Source: Leptasterias polaris
Taxonomy: Eukaryota > Echinodermata > Asteroidea > Forcipulatida > Asteriidae
Length of the DNA stretch: 64,000 nucleotides
Reading direction: 5' to 3'
Assembly: GCA_037783415.1 (NCBI GenBank)
Contig: JAZGTN010000035.1
Coordinates: 2,542,001-2,606,000, forward strand
The notes under the pieces are model-generated. The model made no database searches, was not told the DNA's origin, and saw nothing but the letters and a program-made list of their open reading frames with translations. The translations under genes were made by a program, and so were the position numbers. Positions 24,011 to 34,275 of this stretch are shown piece after piece (the stretch's first letter is position 1; every line of letters starts with the position of its first letter).

Positions 24011-24557
24011 ACTCAGGACAGACTTTACTTTACATGCACTAGTTTAAATGATTAAACAAACAAAATTGTAATGGGTGATTCATTCTTGGGAAACAAAATC
24101 CAAAAACCTAAACATTTTTAATGAATGCTTATGAAATTAAAAGTGTCTGAAGAACTTGAGTTGACTTAAAGCTGGAAGTTGAATCAGGTTTTAACCTTAG
24201 CTTTCAGTGTGTGATTGTTTGCCTACCTTCATGAACTTGAAACACTATCTTTTTGACAAAGTTGGGGAAAAATTAATGATATTTGATATGTTTGAGATGT
24301 TAAGGTTAAAAACAGTTCAAAATACACTTTTACTAGATGTCTGTGCCAAAGTTTATGATATTCCTTTTAAAATTGGAATACATTCATGCAGACAAAATAT
24401 ATGTAGAATCGTAGATTGTCACGTGGTATTGCCCAATTGCCTTAAAGGTGCACATTTTGAAGCTGTGTATCTATCCTGATTGTATGTCTGTTTATCATGG
24501 ATATTGTATTTAATTAATCACTAATGTTGCAAAGCATTCCTTTTTTTTGTGTTGCAG
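24011..24557. other. Noncoding lead-in to the exon-module array
   Basis: AT-rich sequence with no recognised feature until TGTATGTCTGTTTATCATGG near 24,482. That sequence also precedes the third module at about 26,985 and marks the start of the ~2.5-kb tandem unit. Confidence 0.5.
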
Positions 24558-24635
24558 TAGGCTTACTATCTCCAAAGACATCTACCTGTCAACAAGTAGA
24601 TGTCCAAGAGAGGAGATGCACTCTCCAGTAAAAAG
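24558..24635 (+). other. Exon-like module E1 (78 nt)
   Basis: It follows the acceptor TGTGTTGCAG and ends AAAAG|GTAAGT. Skipping one base it is open and reads RLTISKDIYLSTSRCPREEM then HSPVK. The ISK(D/E)IY-ST and HSPVK pieces recur in other modules. It has no known domain. No counterpart exists in the right arm, where this part is deleted. Confidence 0.5.
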
Positions 24636-25009
24636 GTAAGTTCCCCAATAATGAAAGAACAAATGTTAGCTTTTTGTTATTTAAATGTTGCATGCACTTT
24701 GCTAGACTAGTTTGATTCTGAGGACCCATTGATAATCAAGTTCATACCACCACCAATCTTCAAGAGAACTGTCTCAGCCATTTGACGTACCTGTCAACAA
24801 TTGATTATAACAATCAAAATAATCCTGATATGCAAAAGTTCCTTTAATTGTTTTTGGTTGTTGCTATTTTCAATGTTGGTTTTTGTGTTTATTTTTTCGG
24901 TGAAAGTTTATACAAAATCCCCAGCAAAAACAAAGTATTTTTTTTCAAAAAGATGTGTTATGTGTTTAATCACTCATGTTGCAAAGTGTTCATTTTGTTT
25001 GTGTTGCAG

Positions 25010-25082
25010 GTTGCTTAAAATTTCCAAAGAGATCTATACCTGACAACAGGTAAAAGCCAAGAGCTACAGTCTCCAGTGAAAG
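25010..25082 (+). other. Exon-like module E2 (73 nt), decayed
   Basis: Acceptor GTGTTGCAG and donor GTAAAT are kept. A one-base difference near CTATACCTGACAAC puts a stop in every frame of the full module. An internal AACAG|GTAAAA at 25,048 could act as an earlier donor. Confidence 0.4.
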
Positions 25083-25569
25083 GTAAATTTAAAAAAAATT
25101 AAAAAGCCTTTTAGCTTTTGGTTATTAAAATAGTGTGTGCCACTTCGTAGATTAGTTTGATTCTGAGGACTCACTGCTAATACAGTTCATACCAACACCA
25201 ATCCTCTGTTTTAGGCATTTGACATTCCTCTCAAATCACTGTTGCTTACTTTGATTGTAGCAATCAAAATAATCCTCAGTATGTGGACTGGTCTTCGGTT
25301 CCCCAAGAAGCCTAATATGCCTTTGGACCATAGGCCAAATGTCAATGTCACTATGACTAAAACAAAAGACACTCAACAAAAAATATCAACTCCAAATTTA
25401 GTGTGTGGAATTGTCTTCAGATTCCCTGCAAGCCTTTGTTTTTGGACTTCTAGGTAAAATGTTGAGGTCATTACAACTATAACTCATGAAGGACTTGGCA
25501 TATTAGCTCCAAACTTTGTGTGTGGATTGGTCTTGGGGTCCCCCGAAAACAATAATTTTTCATGTAGTT

Positions 25570-25745
25570 AGATTGCAAAACACACGAGACCTACAGCTTT
25601 ACATCCCATCCGAAGAAAGAAACAATAATAGCTTGACTCTCACTCAAGGACACAAGTGTCAAGACCAGAACTCTGAACCCATACTCTGCTGACCAGAAAC
25701 ACCACAGCTTGAGTACGGTGCGCTTAATCGCTCAGTCATGACACA
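25570..25745 (-). mobile_element. Decayed tRNA-Leu SINE
   Basis: On the minus strand: TGTCATGACTGAGCGATTAA, then ACTCAAGCTGTGGTG, then TATGGGTTCAGAGTTCTGG. It is recognisably the tRNA-Leu head with damaged A and B boxes. It is part of the tandem unit and recurs at 28,075-28,237. Confidence 0.6.
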
Positions 25746-25948
25746 TCGTGTTTTTTTAAACTAACAGTTTTCAATTTTGGGATGGAAGTATACAAAACTG
25801 CTTAGGTAGAAACAGAAATATTCTCAGTCATTTAATGCCAATGAAACTGGGTATAGACACCGGCCTCATGAACCATTATTGACTCAGAACATACTTTACT
25901 TTACATGTAAACACTTCACTATTTTAAATGATTTTTTAAAAAAACTTT

Positions 25949-26330
25949 TAAAGGGACACGTTGCCTAGGAGTTGGTCTAGGCGAGTTGGTCGAGTTGGTC
26001 TATGAAAAGCGTTTGTAACCATTTGTTATAAAATGCATAAAGTTGGAAAGATGTTTTAAAAGTAGAATACAATGATCCACACAAATATGCCTCGAAATTG
26101 CATGGTTTTCCTTTTACTTTGCGAACTAACACGGTCTGCCATTTTGTGGAGTCAAAAACTTGACTCCAAAAAATTTGCGGGCCGTGTTAGTTCAAGATGT
26201 AAAAGTAAAACCACGCAATTTCGAGGCATATTTGTGTGGATCATTGTATTTTTTTAATTATTTTTTTTTATGAGATATCGCCTAACTCACAAGGCCACGG
26301 ACGGCCACTTCAAGGTGAGGGCTACAAATA
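25949..26330. mobile_element. Palindromic MITE beginning AAAGGGACACGTTGCC
   Basis: After the end motif and a GAGTTGGTC repeat, ATGATCCACACAAATATGCC and TCGAAATTGC at 26,071-26,100 are mirrored at 26,210-26,249. A smaller palindrome (GAGTCAAAAACTTGACTC) sits at the centre. The copies at 43,510-43,890 and 46,030-46,330 lie in the right arm. The 61-87-aa frames here are shadows of the palindrome. Confidence 0.7.
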
Positions 26331-26399
26331 CCTGATTTGGGCTATCGACCCAAATCAATTGAAACCAGGGGCATGTTGCCTCCTACTCCTGGGGCTGAA

Positions 26400-26627
26400 A
26401 CAGGGTTACCCCCTTTATAGTCCTTAAGGATGTAGGCATGGGTATCATCCACTAGGAGCCTGTCTGGTAGAGCAGAATGCACTACCTTCCCAACTTTTTT
26501 CGAAGCAATTATGGTTAAGTGCCTTGCTCAGGGGCACAAGTGTCATGACCGGGTATCGAACCCACACTCTGCTGCTGACTACACCAGAGCTTAGGTCCGG
26601 TGACCCAGACCGCTCGGCCACTACACG
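26400..26627 (-). mobile_element. tRNA-Leu SINE
   Basis: The minus-strand head is GTAGTGGCCGAGCGGTCTGG, with the B box GGTTCGATACC and a long body ending in GGATGTAGGC-type sequence. Its right-arm equivalents start at 43,210 and 45,727 and have a perfect A box TGGCCGAGCGG. Confidence 0.8.
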
Positions 26628-27059
26628 CCACTTTTAAAACATGACACGCCACTTTTAAAACATCATTCAAACCATATGCTTTTCAACTTAGTCGATTGTT
26701 AGACTGACATTGACTGCTTAAAGTAAAAGTGACATCCTGATGAGGTCATCACATTATTTGTTACTAACTTTTAAAAATGTTGACCTATTATTACTTATCT
26801 CTTCAACAAAGTAAACCACCCACTGTTTCTTTGAGCTGAGGACTAAATTAAGTTCTTCTGAGATAATGTCGTCATACTGTGAATTATTATTTGTTAAGGT
26901 CTCCAAGTGCTGTTTCTCCTTTCAGTAGAGGACCAGCCTCCCTGTCACAGCCATACATTGCAACAATCAAAATAATCCTGATTGTATGTCTGTTTATCAT
27001 GGATATTGTATTAAATTAATCACTAATGTTACAAAATATTCCTTTTGTTTGTGTTGCAG
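26628..27059. other. Intervening sequence of the ~2.5-kb tandem unit
   Basis: Noncoding. The stretch AACAAATAATGTGATGACCT (minus strand) and a TTTCAGTAGAGGACCAGCCT block are repeated twice in the right arm (about 42,915-43,150 and 45,425-45,670) but only once here. Confidence 0.55.
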
Positions 27060-27133
27060 TAGGCTTACTATCTCCAAAGACATCTACCCATCAACAAGAA
27101 GATGTCCAAGAAGATGCACTCTCCAGTCAAAAG
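27060..27133 (+). other. Exon-like module E3 (74 nt)
   Basis: It lies between acceptor GTGTTGCAG and donor GTTAGT. It is open in two frames: skipping one base (LTISKDIYPSTRRCPRRC) or two bases (GLLSPKTSTHQQEDVQEDAL). It is the tandem copy of E1. The right-arm partner is 45,216-45,289, the same length. Confidence 0.5.
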
Positions 27134-27507
27134 GTTAGTTCCTCAATAATGAAAGAACAAATGTAAGCTTTTTGTTAATTAAATGTTGCATGCACTTTGC
27201 TAGATTGGTTTGATTCTGAGGACCCACTGATAATCAAGTTCATACCACCACCAATCTTCAGGAGAACTGTCTCAGCCATTTGACGTACCTGTCAACAATT
27301 GATTGTAACAATCAAAATAGTCCTGATATGCAAAAGTTCCTTTAATTGTTTTTTGTTGTTGCTATTATCAATGTTGGTTTTTGTATTTATTTTTTCAGTG
27401 AAAGTTTATAGAAAATCCCCAGCAAAAGCAAAGTATATATTTTTTTAATTATGTGTTATGTGTTTAATCACTCATGTTGCAAAGTGTACATTTTGTTTGT
27501 GTTGCAG

Positions 27508-27581
27508 GGGAGTGCTCAAAATTTCCAAAGAGATCTACCCGTCAACAAGTAAACGCCAAGAGCTGCACTCTCCAGTGAAAG
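27508..27581 (+). other. Exon-like module E4 (74 nt)
   Basis: It lies between acceptor GTGTTGCAG and donor GTGAAC. Skipping one base it reads GVLKISKEIYPSTSKRQELH then SPVK. It is the tandem copy of E2 without its damage. The right-arm partner is 44,765-44,838. Confidence 0.5.
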
Positions 27582-28074
27582 GTGAACTTAAAAAAAATAA
27601 AAAACCTGTCAGCTTTTGGTTATTAAAATATTTTGTGCCACTTGGTAGATTAGTTTGATTCTGGGGACTCACTGCTAATACAGTTCATACCAACACCAAT
27701 CTTCAAGAGAACTGTCTCAGCCACTTGACATACCCGTCAAATCACTGTTGCTTACTTTGATTGTAACAATCAAAATAATCCTCAGTATGTTTACTGGTCT
27801 TCGGTTCCCCAAGAAGCCTAATATGCCTTTGGACCTTAGGCCAAATGTCAATGTCACTATGACTAAAAACAAAAGAGACTCTACAAAAAATATCAACTCC
27901 AAATTTAGTGTGTGAAATGGTCTTCAGATTCCCTGCAAGCCTTTGTTTTTGGACTTCTAGGTAAAATGTTGAGGTCATTACAACTATAACTCATGAAGGA
28001 CTTGGCATATTAGCTCCAAACTTTGTGTTCGGATTGATCTTCGGGTCCCCCGAAAACAATCATTTTTCGTGTAC

Positions 28075-28237
28075 ACGGGACCTACAGCTTTACATTCCAT
28101 CCAAAGAAAGAATTAATAATAGCTTGTCTCTCGGTCAAGGACACAAGTGTCAAGACCAGAACTCTGAACCCATACTCTGCTGATCAGAAACACCACAGCT
28201 TGAGTAAGGTGCGCTTAATCGCTCGGTCTTGACACAT
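28075..28237 (-). mobile_element. Decayed tRNA-Leu SINE (second tandem unit)
   Basis: Homologous to the copy at 25,570-25,745, with unit-specific differences (AATTAATAATAGCTTGTCTC). Those differences allow the two tandem units to be told apart in the right arm. Confidence 0.6.
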
Positions 28238-28370
28238 CGTGCTTTTTAAACTAATAGTTTTCAATTGTGGGATGGGAGTAAACAAAACTGCTGAGGTAAT
28301 TTGTCTGAATCAACTTTTTTAACTATGGACAATGTTTTTAAAATAAATTGTGCTTTATGTTTGTGTGCAG

Positions 28371-28465
28371 AAAGGCTTACCATCTTCAAAGTGATATAAC
28401 CGTCAACAAGTTAAGATGTCCAAGATCAGCTTACATAATAAAGGAGCTGCTCTCTCCAGTAAAAG
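28371..28465 (+). other. Exon-like module E5 (95 nt)
   Basis: It lies between acceptor TTGTGTGCAG and donor GTAAAT. Skipping one base it is open (KAYHLQSDITVNKLRCPRSA, then ...LLSPVK) and leaves one base. That phase fits E6 read after two bases. The right-arm partner is 42,279-42,373, also 95 nt. Confidence 0.5.
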
Positions 28466-28980
28466 GTAAATTCCTTAAGAGTAAAATAATGGGTTTTTTT
28501 ATGCAATTTGTTCATAGCATTTTGAATTAAAATTGTCTGATCAGTATTCAAACAATCAACAGTTTGGGTCCCTAAAATTTGAATTGAAAAGCCAGGGTTG
28601 AAGTCCAACTGTGGTGTTTTTGGTAAATAAAATTGTTTCCAATATATTACAGCAAGTAGATATAGACTGTGAATCTCAACAATGGGTTGTTAAATTCACA
28701 AACGACTGTTGGAATTGACAGCAATCTTCAGAACCCATGTTTAAAGTAGTTTTAAGCTAAACAAAATTTCCGATTCAGGTTAAAAATTAGTTGATAATTT
28801 TTTAGGGATTTTACCTAACATGCACACCTCATTTAGGTTAATTTGTGTTCTAATTTGTACTTTCTCAACCATCTTTTAAAGGTAACACTTTAAAGTTAAC
28901 GTGTTATATTTAGTTATTTTCAGTTAAAAACTGGTTTTATATCTAGTCTTAAATATTTTTTTTTTATTTTTTTCATCTAG

Positions 28981-29104
28981 AAAGGCATGCCATGCTCCTG
29001 ATGGGCACCTCCCATCAACAAAGCAAATATTGTGAGGTCTCTTCGCACTGTGTATCTGCCAAACATCTTCTTGTAGCGCATGGATGTTCATGGCTGAGAG
29101 AAAG
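28981..29104 (+). other. Exon-like module E6 (124 nt)
   Basis: It lies between acceptor TTTTTTCATCTAG and donor GTATGT. Read in the phase left by E5 it is fully open (RHAMLLMGTSHQQSKYCEVS, then ...LVAHGCSWLRE) and leaves two bases, which fits E7. The right-arm partner at 41,638-41,760 has 123 nt, so the same reading would be frameshifted there. Confidence 0.5.
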
Positions 29105-29175
29105 GTATGTACATCTTGGGTTTCTTGTTATCCTAAAGTGTAAAGTGGGCTGTTTTTGCAGCACTTTGCATTTAA

Positions 29176-29980
29176 CCCTTTAGCACTCACGCGTTATTAA
29201 ACATATGCGTCATTACTCCTCAGCGCGCCATGAAAATTCACAAGATTTTCGGCTGTACTTAGAAAACCTTAGATAACTTTCGTTGTGATTATTTTATTGT
29301 TTTCCAAGTTGAGTTTATTTTGAAGAGAATGAAATTGTGTTTTAAATGATTTTCACAGTTGTTTTGTTTGCTTTCCCAAATTGAAGCTTTTAGGTTGGAA
29401 ACATAAAACAGATCAACCAAAATTTAAAAACACTTTGCATTTTGCATTTGTTATATGTGGAAAAATCTGCACACAAAATTTTCTCAACTGTTAATGTCAT
29501 CTCAAAGCACAAAAAAGATACAAAAGTGATTGAAAATACACACAACATACTTTTGGAAATGAAAATTAATGCCTCTATTACCAACAGATAACTTCTTTAC
29601 CTAAAATTCTTTGTAAAATCCTTGCAAATCACGGTATTACGTATGTCAAAACACCAATGAAATTATCGTGAAACAAGCGGAAGGCCGCCATAACTGTGTA
29701 CATTGCGCGTGTGATACGTGGTACATACAATACGGTCTGCACTACATGGAGCTGCCCGTTGTGCTTCACATGCGTTGGATAGGACTTCCGACCTTTGAAC
29801 CTTTGGAGGTGGATAGAGTCATTTTTTCTTATGAGGACCATGTGCTATTTTTGGACTATTGTTATCTTGAAATCGCGCTCTACCAACGGCTGCTTGCTGC
29901 ATTTTAATCTCATGTGTAAAACGCTAAATACAACTTGTCAAACTTCGAGGGCGGTTGCGGGTGGTATGAGGGCTAAAGGG
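29176..29980. mobile_element. Non-autonomous piggyBac-like transposon
   Basis: The ends CCCTTTAGCACTCACGCG and, reversed, CCCTTTAGCCCTCATACC are flanked by TTAA on both sides (29,172-29,175 and 29,981-29,984). TTAA targets and CCCTTT ends are the piggyBac signature. The 805 bp hold no transposase. The right arm has the intact empty site with a single TTAA at 41,567-41,570. Confidence 0.9.
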
Positions 29981-30061
29981 TTAATGTGTGTGATTTAACA
30001 GTAAGGAAATCAAATAGTGTTGAGTGGTTTTAAGACTGGTTTAAACTCGCTAAGGGCTATA

Positions 30062-30110
30062 GTTCTTGATAATTTTACCAAGACGAAGTTGAGGTAAAAT
30101 TATCAAGAAC
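30062..30110. other. 18-bp perfect hairpin, conserved in both arms
   Basis: GTTCTTGATAATTTTACC pairs perfectly with GGTAAAATTATCAAGAAC around a 13-nt loop. The right-arm copy (41,439-41,487) keeps the stem exactly, although nearby bases differ. Confidence 0.85.
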
Positions 30111-30694
30111 CATGCCTCAGCATATGTGTAAACCACTTCTTTTAATAACCAATTCAACACATTGATTCCCATTTAAAAATCCCTTCAATTTAAAACATTC
30201 AGAACCCTGTAGAAGTTGAGAACAAAAGTGACAGTTTAGCATAAGCTCAAACTCTGCGTTGAATTTCTATGCATGTGTTGAGCGATGAGTACCTTGTTGT
30301 GAGCAAATTATTTCGAACCGGCGTAAACCAAATATTTGACATATAGACCTAAACTGGGCTGTGACATTTGGGCACTGTGCGCAATCATCTGAGTGTGCCC
30401 TTGGCTTAATTCAGTCAGGTCATGTTTAATCATTCCTACCTGTGTTCATATCGCACATTTAAACATTTTCACATGGTCTCCTCTCACCCAATCAGGATGA
30501 ATAAACTGTCCAGGTATTTTTGAATCACACACCACAAAAGATGTTTAAAAAACGAATGTTGCTCATTTGAAAATGTTGATCATAATGCAAGCCAATTTGC
30601 AATTAGGCCTCATGTCTAAGGTAAGAAGTAATACAATTATTTCTCTTCCATAGATATTTTGTTTTTCCTCTAATTTCCATTTTTTCTCTTTTAG

Positions 30695-30816
30695 AAAGTC
30701 TAGTTCTCCAATGAGATCTACCCATCCGAAATGTAGATGAGTGTTATCTGCAAATTGCGTATCATCAGCTGAATGTCTTCCCATACGTAGATGTAGCTGT
30801 TCAAGACTAAGGCATA
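30695..30816 (+). other. Exon-like module E7, reaching the inner end of the arm
   Basis: It follows acceptor TTCTCTTTTAG. Its start, AAAGTCTAGTTCTCCAATGA then GATCTACCCATC, is a variant of the other modules. In the phase left by E6 it reads KSSSPMRSTHPKCR and stops, so E5-E6-E7 form one open chain in this arm. No donor is clear. The aligned arm ends at 30,816. The right-arm partner lies at about 40,720-40,840. Confidence 0.4.
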
Positions 30817-30962
30817 GCCCAGGGTTGTATACTCCCCAGGGAGCTGAGAAAGATTAAAGGAATGTTATTGGCCCAATGACCAGGGCACTAATGTAAAGCG
30901 CATTGAGACGTTATTGTGAAATGCGCTGTATATTAAAGAACTAGTTATTATTATGTTATTAT
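30817..30962 (+). mobile_element. SINE 3' tail without its head
   Basis: It matches the tail of the SINE at 951-1312: TATACTCCCCAGGGAGCTGA, a GGCCCAATGACCAGGG block, then GTATATTAAAG and ATT repeats. It begins exactly where the similarity to the right arm stops. Confidence 0.7.
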
Positions 30963-30963
30963 C

Positions 30964-33400
30964 CTTGTGTTTATTTTCCACTTACCTCCTTGTGATTCAA
31001 CGTTTTTTAAACAGTGAAACAATTTAAGTTCATTTTTATGTTAAAATTAAACTTATTTTAATGTTAATCTTGTATCTTAAACCGTTAGAAGTTTGCGTTA
31101 AAACGGATTATTTGAATTTTAAACTTGTATTTAAACAGTTAGAAGTTTGCATCAAATAAAATGTTTGTTAATGTAAACAGCTAACTGTTAAGATACAAGT
31201 TTAACGTTCATATTGTTCTGTTATGTTTGCTTAATAAGAGTCAAAGAAATAAAGAAATAGAAATAATGAACCAGTGGTAAAGAAATGTCATTCTTTGAGT
31301 CAGAATTTAGTAGAAGATAACCCTATGCAAACTGTGTAAAACGTAAGATAAAGGTTTTTAGGGGTCAAAGGTCAAAAGATAAAGCACTTTCGACTAAACC
31401 AAACGAGCAACCCATTAAACCAAACGAGCAACCCATTAAACCAAACGAGCAACCCATTAAACCAAAAGAGCAACCCATTAAACCAAAAGAGCAACCCATT
31501 AAACCAAACGAGCAACCCATTAAACCAAACGAGCAACCCATTAAACCAAACGAGCAACCCATTAAACCAAAAGAGCAACCCATTAAACCAAAAGAGCAAC
31601 CCATTAAACCAAACGAGCAACCCATTAAACCAAACGAGCAACCCATTAAACCAAAAGAGCAACCCATTAAACCAAAAGAGCAACCCATTAAACCAAAAGA
31701 GCAACCCATTAAACCAAACGAGCAACCCATTAAACCAAACGAGCAACCCATTAAACCAAACGAGCAACCCATTAAACCAAAAGAGCAACCCATTAAACCA
31801 AAAGAGCAACCCATTAAACCAAACGAGCAACCCATTAAACCAAACGAGCAACCCATTAAACCAAAAGAGCAACCCATTAAACCAAACGAGCAACCCATTA
31901 AACCAAAAGAGCAACCCATTAAACCAAAAGAGCAACCCATTAAACCAAAAGAGCAACCCATTAAACCAAACGAGCAACCCATTAAACCAAACGAGCAACC
32001 CATTAAACCAAACGAGCAACCCATTAAACCAAAAGAGCAACCCATTAAACCAAAAGAGCAACCCATTAAACCAAAAGAGCAACCCATTAAACCAAACGAG
32101 CAACCCATTAAACCAAAAGAGCAACCCATTAAACCAAAAGAGCAACCCATTAAACCAAACGAGCAACCCATTAAACCAAAAGAGCAACCCATTAAACCAA
32201 ACGAGCAACCCATTAAACCAAACGAGCAACCCATTAAACCAAAAGAGCAACCCATTAAACCAAAAGAGCAACCCATTAAACCAAAAGAGCAACCCATTAA
32301 ACCAAAAGAGCAACCCATTAAACCAAAAGAGCAACCCATTAAACCAAAAGAGCAACCCATTAAACCAAACGAGCAACCCATTAAACCAAAAGAGCAACCC
32401 ATTAAACCAAACGAGCAACCCATTCAACCAAACGAGCAACCCATTAAACCAAACGAGCAACCCATTAAACCAAAAGAGCAACCCATTAAACCCAAAGAGC
32501 AACCCATTAAACCAAACGAGCAACCCATTAAACCAAACGAGCAACCCATTAAACCAAACGAGCAACCCATTAAACCAAAAGAGCAACCCATTAAACCAAA
32601 AGAGCAACCCATTAAACCAAAAGAGCAACCCATTAAACCAAAAGAGCAACCCATTAAACCAAAAGAGCAACCCATTAAACCAAAAGAGCAACCCATTAAA
32701 CCAAACGAGCAACCCATTAAACCAAACGAGCAACCCATTAAACCAAAAGAGCAACCCATTAAACCAAACGAGCAACCCATTAAACCAAAAGAGCAACCCA
32801 TTAAACCAAAAGAGCAACCCATTAAACCAAAAGAGCAACCCATTAAACCAAACGAGCAACACATTAAACCAAACGAGCAACCCATTAAACCAAAAGAGCA
32901 ACCCATTAAACCAAACGAGCAACCCATTAAACCAAAAGAGCAACCCATTAAACCAAAAGAGCAACCCATTAAACCAAACGAGCAACCCATTAAACCAAAT
33001 GAGCAACCGATTAAACCAAATGAGCAATCGACTTTTACGTTTTATACAGTTTGCATAGGTTATCTTATTCTACTAAATTTTGACTCAAAGAATGACATTT
33101 CTTTACCACTGGTTCATTATTTCTATTTCTTTATTTCTTTGACTCTTATTAAGCAAACATAACAGAACAATATGTACTTTAAAATTCAAATAATCAGTTT
33201 TAACGCAAACTTCTAGCGGTTTAAGATACATGATTAACATTAAAATAATCATTTTTTTAACTCAAACTTCTAATTGTTTAGATACAAGTTTAACATTCAA
33301 ATAAGTTTAATTTTAACAAAAAAATTAACTTGAATTGTTTCACTGTTTAAAAAAACGTTGAATCGCAAAGAGGGAAGTGGAAAATAAACAAAAGTGAGGA
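30964..33400. mobile_element. Fold-back element with a satellite core
   Basis: About 380 bp at 30,964-31,345 is the reverse complement of about 33,036-33,400. Shared blocks include GATTCAACGTTTTTTAAACA, GTTTGCTTAATAAGAGTC, GAACCAGTGGTAAAGAAATG and CCTATGCAAACTGTGT. The 21-bp array lies between them. The left outer end carries a single unit of the 25-bp repeat that is expanded on the right. Fold-back elements with tandem repeats are known from sea urchins (TU elements). Membership of that family is not shown. Confidence 0.65.
31392..33030. repeat. 21-bp tandem array, 78 units
   Basis: The unit starts AAACCAAA and ends GAGCAACCCATT, with one recurrent A/C choice at the ninth base. The array is otherwise almost perfect. 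Exceptions are a T-to-C-type change at about 32,424, CCCAAAG near 32,491, and CAACACATT near 32,872. Because 21 is divisible by three, several frames stay open: KP(N/K)EQPI on +, MGCSFGL and LL(F/V)WFNG on -. These long frames are not evidence of genes. Confidence 0.97.
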
Positions 33401-34275
33401 TGGAAGTGGTAAACAAACGCAAGGATGGAAGGGATAAACAAGTGCAAGGAGGAAAGTGGTAAATAAATGCGATGTAAGTGATAAATATAAGCAAGGGGTA
33501 AGTGTAAACAAATGCAAGGAGAGAAGTGGTTAAAAAAACAAGGAGGGAAGTGGTAAATAAACGCAAGGAGGGAAGTGATAAACAATCGCTAGGATGGAAG
33601 TGGTAAAAAATAGCAAGAATAGAAGTGGTAAACAAACGCAAGGAGGGAGAATGTAAACAAACGCAATGTGGTAAGTGATAAATAAACACAAGGAGGGAAG
33701 TGATAAATAAACACAAGGAGGGAAGTGATAAACAAATGCAAGGAGGGAAGTGGTTAATAAACACAAGGAGGGAAGTGGTAAACAATTGCAAGGAGAGAAG
33801 TGGTAAACAAATGTAAGGAGAGAAGTGATAAACGCAAGGATGGAAAAGGTAAACAAATGCAAGAAGGGCAGTGATATATAAACGCAAGAATGGTAGTGAT
33901 AAACGACTTTAAGGAGGGAAGTAAAAAAGCAAGGATGGAAGTGATAAATAACAGCAAGGTGGGAGGTTGTAAACAAATGCAAGGAGGGATATGATAAACA
34001 AGCGCAAGGATGGAAGTAGTAAAAATGCAAGGAGGGAAGTGGTAAATAAGCGCAAGGATGGAAGTGATCATGAGGTGCAAGAAGGGAAGTGGTCAATAAG
34101 TGCAAGGAGGGAAGTGGTAAATAAACACAAGGATGGAAGTTGTCAATAAACACAATGAGGGGAGTGGTAAACAAATGCAAGGAGGGAATAGTGGTAAATA
34201 AACGCAAGGAAGGTAGTTGTTAGTAAACACAAGGATGAAAGTGGTCAATAAACGCAATGAGGGGAGTGGTAATTT
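33365..34275. repeat. 25-bp minisatellite, about 36 units
   Basis: Units follow GGAAGTGRTAAATAAACRCA then AGGAG, with many substitutions and small indels. It continues outward from the right arm of the fold-back. The minus-strand frames of up to 225 aa (LPPC/LPSL repeats) come from the lack of stops in the unit and are rejected as genes. Confidence 0.93.

Larger units (their letters stand above)
13733..30816 (+). repeat. Left arm of a giant inverted repeat
   Basis: Its reverse complement is found at 40,720-56,088. Matching landmarks run in mirrored order: GCCCCAACTATATAGCTTCT at the outer tip, the CGTACG-rich repeats, the fold-back at 17,209, the hAT-like ORF at 19,197, the tRNA-Gly SINE, the TA-flanked transposon at 21,949, the exon modules, the hairpin at 30,062, and the inner end GCTGTTCAAGACTAAGGCAT. 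Inside the aligned blocks I see a substitution every few tens of bases. About 2.8 kb (13,800-16,570) has no counterpart in the right arm. Confidence 0.95.

Noticed and set aside
26072..26427. Frames MIHTNMPRN... and MDHCIFF... seen several times in both arms
   Set aside because: Shadows of the palindromic MITE. The two halves encode complementary versions of the same sequence.
31365..33027. Long minus-strand frames of 551, 352 and 188 aa (LL(F/V)WFNG, MGCSFGL)
   Set aside because: Direct translations of the 21-bp array. A period divisible by three and no stop in the unit give open frames without selection.
31392..33030. CRISPR-like array
   Set aside because: The repeats are contiguous with no unique spacers, and the DNA is animal.
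33365..34275. Telomere-like or centromeric repeat
   Set aside because: The 25-bp unit is degenerate and local, and does not resemble TTAGGG.
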